12,834 nt of DNA from JAXHLG01 sp046497225 (GCA_046497225.1 JAWOGA010000066.1:1-12834); one strand, 5' to 3'; counted from the first letter of the stretch, positions 5,220-12,115 are shown. Numbers and translations are program-made. The notes: generated from the sequence alone by a model not told the origin.

Positions 5220-7424
5220 ATGAGAATAATGGAAAAACAAAGCTTGCTTGAGCAATTAAACGAAAAACAAAGGGAAGCCGTTACTCAAACGGAAGGACCG
5301 GTTTTGGTTTTAGCCGGAGCCGGTTCAGGTAAAACCAGGGCGCTTACCTTTCGAGCCGCCTATCTAATACAAGAAAAGAAAGTTCCTCCTCAAAACATAT
5401 TGGCGGTAACTTTTACCAACAAAGCTGCAGAAGAAATGCGCGATAGAATTAAGGAAATATTAAATCTTCCTCAAAATACACCATTTTATTCTAGGAATAT
5501 ACCCCACATTGGAACTTTTCACTCCATTTGCGTGAAAATTTTGCGTAAAGAAATTGAAAAAGTGGGTTATAGTAAGAGCTTTCTTATTTATGATGATCAG
5601 GATCAGTTGACTATGATTAAAAAGGTTATGAAATCTCTGGAGGTGTCTCAGGAACAAATAAAACCCAAGGCCATTCTAGGGGCTATGTCAAAAGCCAAAA
5701 GCAATCTTATGGATCCGGACGATTTTATAAATCAATCTTCCGGCTATTTTGAAGAGCTAGTTGGAAAATGTTACGAAGCTTATCAAGCAAGGCTTAAAAA
5801 GGCTGATGCGCTTGATTTCGATGATATAATAATGTTGACGGTTAAAATTTTTCAAAAATACCCCGAAGTCTTAGAACACTACCAAGATCTTTTTAGATAT
5901 ATTATGGTGGATGAGTACCAGGATACCAATCATGCTCAATATAAGTTGTTGAAAATATTAGGGGAGAAGCATCGTAATGTTTATGTGGTGGGAGATGACT
6001 GGCAGAGTGTTTATGGTTGGAGACAAGCGGATATTCGCAATATTTTGAATTTCGAGAAGGATTATCCGGAGGCCAAAGTTATTATGTTGGACCAAAACTA
6101 TAGAAGTACCCAAAATATCCTGGACGCTGCTCACTGTGTTATAGAGAAAAACAAGAACCAGAAGAAAAAGAAGTTGTGGACGGAAAATGATTCTGGAGAA
6201 TTACTATCAGTTTTAGAAATGAGGGATGAGAAAAAAGAGGCGCTTTTTGTGGCAGATGAGATAGGCAGCATTAAAAAGGAACAAGGATTGCCATATAGTC
6301 ACTTTGCCGTTCTTTACAGGACCAATGCGCAATCTAGGGCAGTGGAAGAGGCTTTTTTAAAAAAGGGCATCCCTTATAGGATTGTAGGCGGTGTCAAATT
6401 TTATCAAAGAAAAGAAGTAAAAGACATCTTGGCTTACTTGTATTTTTTGCACAATCCTGGAGATGAAGTTAGTTTTGAGAGAATAATTAATTTGCCGGCG
6501 CGAGGGATTGGGAAAAAAACGGTAGATAAAATTATTCAAGTTTTTCAAGCAAGTAATAAAAATTTGATTGATGTGTTGAATACTTCAGAGTTGGAAAGTG
6601 CGGGTATTAATCAAGGCAAAATGAAAACTTTGCAGGAATTTGCTTTTTTGATTAAAAAAATGAGGAAGAAAAAAGAAGAAACTTCTGTTTCGGAATTACT
6701 TGATTTTATTTACAATGAAAGCGGTTATCGAAAAATGTTGATGAAGGAGGGTGAAGAAGGAGAAGCGAGACACGAAAACATCCAAGAGCTTCTAACTGTG
6801 GCTAAAAAATTTGATGAAAATCAAGAGGAGGGAGTAGCTGCTTTTCTGGAAGAAATTGCATTAGTTTCTCAAACCGACCAGGATTTAAAAGATGATGAGG
6901 CGGTCTTGATGATGACTATTCACAGCGCTAAAGGACTTGAATTTAACAGGATTTTTTTGGTAGGAGTGGAAGAGGGATTGTTTCCTCATTCTAGGGCGAT
7001 AATGAATGAAAAAGAGATGGAAGAAGAAAGAAGGCTTTGTTATGTTGGAATTACACGCGCCAAAGAAAAAGCTTATATGATTTTTACTAATTATCGAAAT
7101 ATTTATGGAACTACCCAGTCTTCGGTTAAATCAAGGTTTCTGGAAGAAATTAATTCTGATTTAATTGAAGAGAGTTATTCTTCTGATGAGGGCGGAGATT
7201 TTTTTGAAAGTTTTTATGAAGAGGAAACTTTGGCAATTGATGACAACTTGAGTCAAAATAGCAATGAAATGCAATCTTTTGCGGATGGAGACCAGGTGTC
7301 TCATCCGGATTTTGGGAAAGGTGTTGTAATTTCTCAAGATGATAATTTGATAACAGTTGCTTTTCCAAAGGCGGGATTAAAGAAGTTATCCAAGTTAATG
7401 GCTCCCTTGAGCAAATTGGATTAA
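5220..7424 (+). CDS. pcrA: UvrD/PcrA-type superfamily 1 DNA helicase
   Basis: An ATP-driven 3'-5' helicase expected to act in nucleotide excision repair, mismatch repair or clearing RecA and RNA polymerase. All SF1A motifs are present: motif I AGAGSGKT (32-39), Ia AVTFTNKAAEEM, motif II VDEYQD (230-235), III GDDWQSVYGWR (~257-268), IV DQNYRST (~291-297), V TIHSAKGLEF (~566-575) and VI ERRLCYVGITRAK (~603-615). The final ~45 residues (GDQVSHPDFGKG to APLSKLD) match the tudor-like C-terminal domain of PcrA/UvrD, which binds RNA polymerase in PcrA. Length 734 is typical. Either ATG 5220 or ATG 5229 (residue 4) could be the start; neither has a Shine-Dalgarno. The next gene begins 16 nt downstream. 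uvrD and pcrA cannot be told apart from sequence. Confidence 0.93.
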   Translation: MRIMEKQSLLEQLNEKQREAVTQTEGPVLVLAGAGSGKTRALTFRAAYLIQEKKVPPQNILAVTFTNKAAEEMRDRIKEILNLPQNTPFYSRNIPHIGTFHSICVKILRKEIEKVGYSKSFLIYDDQDQLTMIKKVMKSLEVSQEQIKPKAILGAMSKAKSNLMDPDDFINQSSGYFEELVGKCYEAYQARLKKADALDFDDIIMLTVKIFQKYPEVLEHYQDLFRYIMVDEYQDTNHAQYKLLKILGEKHRNVYVVGDDWQSVYGWRQADIRNILNFEKDYPEAKVIMLDQNYRSTQNILDAAHCVIEKNKNQKKKKLWTENDSGELLSVLEMRDEKKEALFVADEIGSIKKEQGLPYSHFAVLYRTNAQSRAVEEAFLKKGIPYRIVGGVKFYQRKEVKDILAYLYFLHNPGDEVSFERIINLPARGIGKKTVDKIIQVFQASNKNLIDVLNTSELESAGINQGKMKTLQEFAFLIKKMRKKKEETSVSELLDFIYNESGYRKMLMKEGEEGEARHENIQELLTVAKKFDENQEEGVAAFLEEIALVSQTDQDLKDDEAVLMMTIHSAKGLEFNRIFLVGVEEGLFPHSRAIMNEKEMEEERRLCYVGITRAKEKAYMIFTNYRNIYGTTQSSVKSRFLEEINSDLIEESYSSDEGGDFFESFYEEETLAIDDNLSQNSNEMQSFADGDQVSHPDFGKGVVISQDDNLITVAFPKAGLKKLSKLMAPLSKLD

Positions 7425-7439
7425 TTTTTTATTGAATAA

Positions 7440-8411
7440 ATGATAAATAAGGCAAAAAAAGACACAAAGAAGAAAATTTATTTATTATCACCGCTTTTTT
7501 TAGCGGCGGGGCTGATGCTTTTTAATGGTTCATTTTTTCCGGATGAAGTAAGAACGGTTTCTTTTTCTAACTCTAGCAAAAAAGTTACACTGAAGGATGC
7601 CGGCTTTAGCTATCAAACCTTTACAGAGGCAGACACCGTTAAAGATTTTTTGGAAGAAAAAAACTTGGAGGTAGACAGTCAAGATGAAATTGCGCCCGGT
7701 CTTGAAGAAGAAATCTATCCCGGATTCAAAATTGTCATTACTCGGAAGTATGAAGTTGATGTTAAAGTTGACGGAGGTAAGAAAAGCTCTCAATTGGAAA
7801 AAATGACAGTAGCGCAAGCGTTGAAAGAAATGGATATATCGCTTTCGGAATTGGACGAGGTGAGTCCGGCTCGGGACAAATTGATCAGGGATGAAGTAGA
7901 AATCGAGGTAACTCGAATTAAAGAAAAAGAAGTTACAGAAAGTTTTGATATAGATTATGAAACAATTACCAAAGAAGACGACGATTTAAAGTGGGGCAAG
8001 ACTAAAGTTGAACAAGAAGGGGCAAAGGGAATAAGAGAAGTTGATTATTTGTTAAGGTATGAAAACGGAGAATTGATTACAAAAGAAAAAATTCAAGAGA
8101 GAATTGCTGAAAAACCCGTTCCCAAGGTTGTGGTAAAGGGAACTAAAATTGAAATCGGGGAGATTCAAAGGGGGATAGCGAGTTGGTATGAGTATACCAA
8201 CGATTTGAAATGCGCTTCCGTTAAATTTCCTAAAGGAACTTGGTTGAGGGTTCGAAATCAAGAAAACGGCAAGGAGGTGATCGTTCAGGTAAACGATTAC
8301 GGACCATCTCCGGAAACCGGAAAGATAATAGATCTTGATAAAAAGGCCTTTGAGAAAATAGCTAATCCCTGGGATGGAGTTGTGGAGGTGAAGGTGGAGG
8401 AAATTCTGTAA
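7440..8411 (+). CDS. Membrane-anchored DUF348-G5-RlpA-like (double-psi beta-barrel) cell-wall protein
   Basis: A probable surface peptidoglycan-acting or -binding protein. Residues ~1-12 are Lys-rich and ~13-33 form a hydrophobic segment (signal anchor or signal peptide). Then come two ubiquitin-like DUF348 repeats (~48-103 and ~105-158), and a G5-like domain (~160-235). The C-terminal ~80 residues are a double-psi barrel of the RlpA type: GIASWYE (245-251), CAS, PKGTWLRVRN (264-273), VQVNDYGP (282-289) and GKIIDLDKKAFEKIA. The D286-Y-G-P motif corresponds to the DRGP of RlpA. Family knowledge: DUF348-G5 proteins such as YabE/Rpf2 are remodelling enzymes or resuscitation factors, usually ending in a 3D barrel. 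Catalytic activity is unproven here. It starts 16 nt after the helicase, so probably co-transcribed. Confidence 0.85.
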   Translation: MINKAKKDTKKKIYLLSPLFLAAGLMLFNGSFFPDEVRTVSFSNSSKKVTLKDAGFSYQTFTEADTVKDFLEEKNLEVDSQDEIAPGLEEEIYPGFKIVITRKYEVDVKVDGGKKSSQLEKMTVAQALKEMDISLSELDEVSPARDKLIRDEVEIEVTRIKEKEVTESFDIDYETITKEDDDLKWGKTKVEQEGAKGIREVDYLLRYENGELITKEKIQERIAEKPVPKVVVKGTKIEIGEIQRGIASWYEYTNDLKCASVKFPKGTWLRVRNQENGKEVIVQVNDYGPSPETGKIIDLDKKAFEKIANPWDGVVEVKVEEIL

Positions 8412-8455
8412 AGAGGTCTTGATTTGTAGAGAAGCTTTTCAAAAACCTCTCTTTT
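8412..8455 (+). terminator. Weak candidate terminator after the RlpA-like gene
   Basis: AGAGGT (8412-8417) can pair with ACCTCT (8445-8450), followed by CTTTTAGTTGTTTT. The loop is long (27 nt), and a competing shorter hairpin (AGAGA with TCTCT) uses the same 3' arm. It may end the helicase transcript, but the structure is marginal. Confidence 0.3.
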
Positions 8456-8502
8456 AGTTGTTTTCGAGACTCTAATTTATATTTTTAAAGGAATTTTTAT
8501 AA

Positions 8503-9726
8503 ATGAGACTTGATGATTTAAAAAACAAGAAATTGCCGGACTCTCCGGGGATATATTTTTTTCTTGATTCAAGAAAAAATATTTTATACATAGGTAGAGC
8601 AACTTCTTTGAGAAATCGAGTAAGAAGTTATTTTGTCAGTGATATTCATGAAAAAAGAGGAGCGGCTATTAAGGAAATGGTGGAAAAATCAGAAGATCTG
8701 GAATTTGAAAAAACAGATTCTGTGCTAGAGGCGATTATTTTGGAAGCGGAAATGATTAAAAAATATCGCCCTCCCTATAATGTCAAAGAAAAAGACGATA
8801 AAAGTTTTAATTTTTTGGTTATCACCAAGGAAGATTTTCCTAGAGTTTTAGTGGTTAGGGGTAGGAATCTGGAAAAAAATTTTTCAGAAAAAAACATTAA
8901 ATACAAATTTGGCCCTTTTCCTCAAGGAGCTTTACTTAGGGAGGCTGTAAAAATTGTTAGAAAAATATTTACTTTTAGGGATAAATGTATTCCTTTTCAA
9001 GAATTGAAAGATAAAAAAAATGCCAAACCTTGCTTTAATTGCCAAATTAATCTTTGCCCGGGAGTTTGCTCGGGAGAGATTGACAAAAAAGAATATAATA
9101 AAATTATTCAGCATATTCGATTATTTTTTCAAGGTAGAAAAAAGGCTTTAATCAGGGATTTAAAAAAGGAGATGGATGAGTATGTCAAAAATCAAGAGTT
9201 TGAAAAAGCTGAAAAAGTTAAGAAAACCATTTTTGCCCTAAATCATATAGCTGACGTTTCTTTAATGAAAAGCGAGAGCGATCATAAGGGAGAAGATTTT
9301 TGCATTGAAGGATATGACATTTCTCATTTAAGTGGAACAGAGGCCGTAGGGGTGATGGTTTCAATTAAAAATACTCTTCCGGACAAGGATATGTATCGTA
9401 GATTCAAGATTCGCTCAAGTAATCCCGGAGATGACGGAGCTTGTTTGTGTGAAGTGTTGGAGCGAAGATTGAGACATCAAGAATGGATTTTTCCTGATTT
9501 AATAGTGGTTGACGGAGGCACAATTCAAAGAAACGCTGCTTTATTTGTCTTGGAAAAATTCGATTTAAATATTCCGGTAGTTGGGGTAGTTAAAGATGAT
9601 CGCCATAAGCCCAAAGAAATTATAGGAGATTTGCGCATAAAAGAAAAACACAAAAAAGAGATTTTATTGGCCAATTTTGAGGCGCACAGATTTGCTATTG
9701 AATTTCAGAGAAAAAGAAGGGAATAA
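8503..9726 (+). CDS. uvrC: Excinuclease ABC subunit C lacking the C-terminal HhH domain
   Basis: UvrC makes both incisions around a lesion in nucleotide excision repair after UvrB loading. The GIY-YIG 3'-side nuclease is at ~12-95 (SPGIYFFL, ILYIGRA, with catalytic-type Y18, Y29, R40 and E82 present). Cysteines C162, C177, C185 and C189 match the iron-sulfur cluster of the family; C180 is extra. A UVR domain for UvrB contact lies at ~216-250. The RNase H-like 5'-side nuclease has YDISH (D272), VDGG (D337) and AHRFA (H395), so its triad is intact. The protein stops at 407, 12 residues after that histidine, whereas typical UvrC (~600 aa) continues into tandem helix-hairpin-helix motifs. No remnant of these is seen downstream. 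AAAGGA sits 10 nt before the ATG, a moderate ribosome site. Confidence 0.93.
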   Translation: MRLDDLKNKKLPDSPGIYFFLDSRKNILYIGRATSLRNRVRSYFVSDIHEKRGAAIKEMVEKSEDLEFEKTDSVLEAIILEAEMIKKYRPPYNVKEKDDKSFNFLVITKEDFPRVLVVRGRNLEKNFSEKNIKYKFGPFPQGALLREAVKIVRKIFTFRDKCIPFQELKDKKNAKPCFNCQINLCPGVCSGEIDKKEYNKIIQHIRLFFQGRKKALIRDLKKEMDEYVKNQEFEKAEKVKKTIFALNHIADVSLMKSESDHKGEDFCIEGYDISHLSGTEAVGVMVSIKNTLPDKDMYRRFKIRSSNPGDDGACLCEVLERRLRHQEWIFPDLIVVDGGTIQRNAALFVLEKFDLNIPVVGVVKDDRHKPKEIIGDLRIKEKHKKEILLANFEAHRFAIEFQRKRRE

Positions 9727-9775
9727 TCTCAAGAATTTTAATTGAGATTCTTGTGAAATTTTCACTTGAGTTTTT
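9725..9775 (+). terminator. Candidate terminator or alternative-hairpin region after uvrC
   Basis: AATCTCAA (9725-9732, overlapping the stop codon) pairs with TTGAGATT (9742-9749), 8 bp with a 9-nt loop, but no U run follows. Alternatively CTCAAG (9728-9733) pairs with CTTGAG (9765-9770), which is followed directly by TTTTTATT. The two pairings exclude each other. The second looks more terminator-like despite its long loop. Confidence 0.4.
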
Positions 9776-9827
9776 ATTGTTAATTAATTTTTACCAACCT
9801 ATTTGAATATAATTTTGTCGCGAGGGT

Positions 9828-9855
9828 TGAAAAAATAGGAATTTATGGTATTATG
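9828..9855 (+). promoter_or_regulatory. Promoter of the 99-aa orphan gene
   Basis: TTGAAA (9828-9833, 5/6 match), 16 nt, TATTAT (9850-9855, 5/6 match), with an extended -10 TG at 9847-9848 (TGGTATTAT). Transcription would start near 9862 and give a leader of about 40 nt ending in a strong ribosome site. Confidence 0.7.
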
Positions 9856-9890
9856 TGGATAGGTTTTAGTTCTTTCTAGTTAATTTTTTT

Positions 9891-9896
9891 AGGAGG
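9891..9896 (+). promoter_or_regulatory. Perfect Shine-Dalgarno of the 99-aa orphan gene
   Basis: AGGAGG, 5 nt before ATG 9902. It is the only canonical, correctly spaced ribosome binding site in the window; nearly all other genes lack one. It fixes the start of this gene and implies that the 16S rRNA keeps an anti-Shine-Dalgarno. Confidence 0.85.
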
Positions 9897-9901
9897 TTTT
9901 T

Positions 9902-10201
9902 ATGTTTTTTAAGAATGCTCGCTGGGATTTTAAGAAAGAATCAAACAGTACTTTTAAGCCGATAGACAGAAATACGGGCTTTAAACTAGGTGTTTCTACT
10001 CCAAGTCGTCATCTTTTCTCAGCAAGGCTTAAAGAAAGAATGAATTGTATTAAAGAAAGAGGGATAAAGAAGGGTGTTCAAATCAAAACCCTGGATGGAC
10101 GGAATTTAATTGTAGACAGAGTTAATCACAAAAAGGGTGAGATTAAGGCAGAGGGTTATCCCTATCCAATAAACCCTTTTTCCGTAGAAGTAGTTATTTG
10201 A
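9902..10201 (+). CDS. Hypothetical basic protein, 99 aa
   Basis: I do not recognise this family. The protein is soluble, has no signal peptide or membrane segment, and is strongly basic (Lys/Arg-rich, for example KERMNCIKERGIKKG at 44-58). Residues ~1-50 are polar and may be partly disordered. Residues ~58-99 (GVQIKTLDGRNLIVDRV, GEIKAEGYPYPINPF, SVEVVI) alternate like short beta strands and could form a small SH3-like barrel, a fold often used to bind nucleic acid; that is an inference. The gene stands alone, with its own extended -10 promoter, perfect Shine-Dalgarno and strong terminator, which suggests good expression. It is the only complete gene here ending in TGA. Reading through TGA would add just eight residues before TAA. 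Confidence 0.85.
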   Translation: MFFKNARWDFKKESNSTFKPIDRNTGFKLGVSTPSRHLFSARLKERMNCIKERGIKKGVQIKTLDGRNLIVDRVNHKKGEIKAEGYPYPINPFSVEVVI

Positions 10202-10229
10202 TTATTTGAAAAGAAAAGGTTTTTGTAAA

Positions 10230-10259
10230 AAAAGCCGATGGAAATTTCCGTCGGCTTTT
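10230..10259 (+). terminator. Strong terminator after the 99-aa orphan gene
   Basis: A 13-bp stem pairs AAAAGCCGATGGA (10230-10242) with TCCGTCGGCTTTT (10247-10259; one T-G pair), loop AATT. The T run is part of the stem and there are A residues on the other side, so it may work in both directions. Confidence 0.82.
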
Positions 10260-10306
10260 GAATTGGCAACAAGTATCATTATGAAAAAAATATAAATAAC
10301 AAACCC

Positions 10307-10335
10307 TTGAAATTTTTTGAAATAAATAATATAAT
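10307..10335 (+). promoter_or_regulatory. Strong promoter of the first kinase gene
   Basis: TTGAAA (10307-10312), exactly 17 nt, perfect TATAAT (10330-10335). The start would be near 10342, with a ~65-nt leader. Two copies of CTGTTGTTT (10341-10349 and 10362-10370), 21 nt apart, lie right at and after the predicted start and could be an operator. Confidence 0.75.
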
Positions 10336-10406
10336 AGCCACTGTTGTTTTGAAACTTAACGCTGTTGTTTAATTGAATTAGTTCAGCTAAACAAGGCAAA
10401 TAAAAA

Positions 10407-10973
10407 ATGAAAAAAACTATTATTGGTCTAGTGGGGGAAGTTGGTTCCGGTAAAGATACAGTTGGTGAGTATCTAGAGAAAGAGTATGGTGCCAAGCAAG
10501 TTCGATTTGCTGATCCGATCAAAGAGACTCTTTCTATTTATTTTGATAAACTTTCTAGGGAAGATCAGCAGTGGCTTTTTCTTGCTTTTCAGGAAAGATT
10601 CGGGGGTGATATCTTAAGCCGAGCCATAAGAAAAAAAATCGAAGAAGATCCCGCTTCCATTATTGTGGTTAATGGCCTGAGAATGCCTCCGGATTATGAT
10701 TTTATTAGAGGTTTTGAAAATAATCACATCCTTTATGTAACCGCTAGTCAAGAAACTCGATGGAAAAGATCTTCCAAGCGGGATGAAAAAAGTGATGACA
10801 ACGGAGATTTTCAACATTTTCAGAAGATCGATAAAAAACCCACTGAAATCCATGTGCCGGAAATCGGCGCTAAAGCCGACTATACAATTGAAAATGAAAA
10901 AGATTTGGAATATCTTCTCGGCGAAACCGATAAATTTATGCAATCCATTGGACTAGAAAAGAAAAATAACTAG
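10407..10973 (+). CDS. P-loop kinase, probable (deoxy)nucleoside monophosphate kinase-like
   Basis: Residues 3-18 form a beta strand plus P-loop, IIGLVGEVGSGKDT; the GKDT form of Walker A is seen in T4-type dNMP kinases and relatives of dephospho-CoA kinase. RFADPIKETL follows at 33-42, FGGDILSRAI at 65-74 and VVNGLR at 87-92, where relatives have DGxR. Arg-rich residues 118-125 could be the lid. The end holds ADYTIEN (157-163), typical of the last strand of CoaE-like kinases. The gene is paralogous to the kinase at 11567-12109 (same order of motifs). Neighbouring dCMP deaminase and ThyX genes suggest a substrate such as dUMP/dTMP, but CoaE-like specificity cannot be ruled out. It has its own promoter and terminator and no Shine-Dalgarno. 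Confidence 0.75.
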   Translation: MKKTIIGLVGEVGSGKDTVGEYLEKEYGAKQVRFADPIKETLSIYFDKLSREDQQWLFLAFQERFGGDILSRAIRKKIEEDPASIIVVNGLRMPPDYDFIRGFENNHILYVTASQETRWKRSSKRDEKSDDNGDFQHFQKIDKKPTEIHVPEIGAKADYTIENEKDLEYLLGETDKFMQSIGLEKKNN

Positions 10974-10982
10974 ATTATTTCT

Positions 10983-11011
10983 AAAACTGAACCGCAAGGT
11001 TCAGTTTTTTT
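10983..11011 (+). terminator. Rho-independent terminator after the first kinase gene
   Basis: AAAACTGAACC (10983-10993) pairs with GGTTCAGTTTT (10998-11008), a perfect 11-bp stem closed by a GCAA tetraloop (GNRA type) and followed by a T run (T11005-T11011). Its end overlaps the -35 region of the next promoter. Confidence 0.92.
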
Positions 11012-11038
11012 GCCCAAAGTGAAAAAATTTGGTATATT
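11010..11038 (+). promoter_or_regulatory. Candidate extended -10 promoter of the deaminase gene
   Basis: TTGCCC (11010-11015), 17 nt, TATATT (11033-11038) with TG at 11030-11031 (TGGTATATT, an extended -10). The -35 is weak. The predicted start near 11045 gives a ~30-nt leader. It lies immediately behind the terminator of the preceding gene. Confidence 0.55.
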
Positions 11039-11073
11039 AAAAACAACTTAGAAAAATTAAAAATAACCATAAA

Positions 11074-11625
11074 ATGAAAAAGAACCAAAAAAGAAGGGGT
11101 TATATAGATTGGGATGAAACTTTTATGTTGATGACTCACTTAATAGCTAATCGCTCCAAGGATCCGAATACTCAAACTGGGGCATGTATTGTAGACAATA
11201 ATAACATTGTAGTCGGGCTGGGCTACAATGGTTTTCCGCGAGGTTGCAGCGATGAAGAATTGCCATGGAATAGGGAAGGAGAGACTCTTGAGGCAAAATA
11301 TGCTTATGTTGTTCATGCCGAGGCCAACGCTATCATGAACTCAAATATCAAAGTTAAAGGGTGCAGGATTTATGTAAATTTATTTCCTTGCAATGAATGC
11401 GCTAAGATGATCATTCAAAACGGAATCAAAGAGGTGATCTATGAATCGGATAAATATAAAGATGTAGATATTTTTAAGGCTTCTCGAAAGATGCTTGAGA
11501 TGGCAGGAGTGAGATTGAGGCAATATAATACAAAAAATGATTTAAATATTAAAGAAAAAAATATCAATGAAAAAAATCTTGGGACTGGCGGGGGAGATTG
11601 CCAGTGGCAAAGGAACGGCGGCTAA
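11074..11625 (+). CDS. dCMP deaminase, DCTD-like
   Basis: A zinc enzyme expected to convert dCMP to dUMP, feeding thymidylate synthesis; family members are often activated by dCTP and inhibited by dTTP. Seen here: RSKDPNTQTGACIVD (27-41), GYNGFPRG (50-57), zinc and proton-shuttle residues H81-A-E83, and P105-C106-x-x-C109 completing the site. The stretches GCSDEELPW and LFPCNECAKMIIQ resemble, from memory, human DCTD more than ComEB. The conserved core ends near residue 152; the remaining ~31 residues have no family counterpart, and the last 19 (plus stop) overlap the next gene out of frame. Adding one A to the A7 run 11555-11561 would end the gene at a TGA overlapping the kinase start (ATGA), so the tail may be a recent frameshift or a homopolymer error. 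No Shine-Dalgarno. Confidence 0.93.
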   Translation: MKKNQKRRGYIDWDETFMLMTHLIANRSKDPNTQTGACIVDNNNIVVGLGYNGFPRGCSDEELPWNREGETLEAKYAYVVHAEANAIMNSNIKVKGCRIYVNLFPCNECAKMIIQNGIKEVIYESDKYKDVDIFKASRKMLEMAGVRLRQYNTKNDLNIKEKNINEKNLGTGGGDCQWQRNGG

Positions 11626-12109
11626 ATATATAGTAAATGAATATAACGGATCAACTCACAGATTTTCCGGTATTTTAAGAGACTTGAGCGCGAGGCTGTA
11701 TTTGGAGGAAAACAGGGACAATTTACAGAGAATGTCCACTGCTGTTAGGGATTATTTTGGTCAAGACATATTATGTAAAACTATTTATCAAGATGTTTTG
11801 GAGGATGAGCATCGATTTGTAGCTATTGATGGAGTACGAAGATTTCAGGATGTGGAGAAATTAAAAAAGATTAAAGGTTTTTACTTGGTTTACATTGAAA
11901 CCGATTTGGAAGTGCGATTTAATAGACTTAGAAATAGAAATGAAAACTCCGATGACAAAGGAAAGACTATGGAGGAGTTTAGGCAAGACAGCAAAAAAGA
12001 GGCTGAACAGCAAATTAAAGGCCTCAAAGAAAAGGCTGATGTGGTAATTAACAACAATGGATCCTTTGAAGACTTATATTCTCAAATGGACACAATTCTT
12101 AAAAAATAA
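11567..12109 (+). CDS. P-loop kinase paralogue, probable (deoxy)nucleoside monophosphate kinase-like
   Basis: The product begins directly with the P-loop strand: MKKILGLAGEIASGKGT, Walker A at 9-17, so ATG 11567 is almost certainly the true start even though it lies inside the deaminase gene. Further features are RFSGILRDLS (32-41), FGQDILCKTI (64-73), AIDGVRRFQDVE (86-97; DGVR as in CoaE-like and UPF0200 kinases), an Arg-rich probable lid (RFNRLRNRNENSDD, 117-130) and ADVVINNNGSFEDL near the end. It aligns in order with the kinase at 10407-10973. The position between dCMP deaminase and ThyX suggests dUMP/dTMP or another dNMP as substrate; this is inferred. It overlaps the deaminase by 59 nt in the +1 frame and is likely translationally coupled to it. 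Confidence 0.8.
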   Translation: MKKILGLAGEIASGKGTAAKYIVNEYNGSTHRFSGILRDLSARLYLEENRDNLQRMSTAVRDYFGQDILCKTIYQDVLEDEHRFVAIDGVRRFQDVEKLKKIKGFYLVYIETDLEVRFNRLRNRNENSDDKGKTMEEFRQDSKKEAEQQIKGLKEKADVVINNNGSFEDLYSQMDTILKK

Positions 12110-12115
12110 TAAAAA

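Noticed and set aside
7530..8261. Minus-strand open frames opposite the RlpA-like gene
   Set aside because: Antisense shadows of a gene with clear domains; Phe/Asn-rich products with no motif.
10199..10228. TGA recoded to glycine (as in Absconditabacteria/Gracilibacteria)
   Set aside because: Only one gene ends in TGA and none of the conserved genes contains an in-frame TGA; glycines use GGN. Readthrough would add just eight residues.
10202..10943. Minus-strand open frames opposite the first kinase and its promoter
   Set aside because: One crosses a strong promoter and terminator, the other mirrors the kinase gene; neither shows a family motif.
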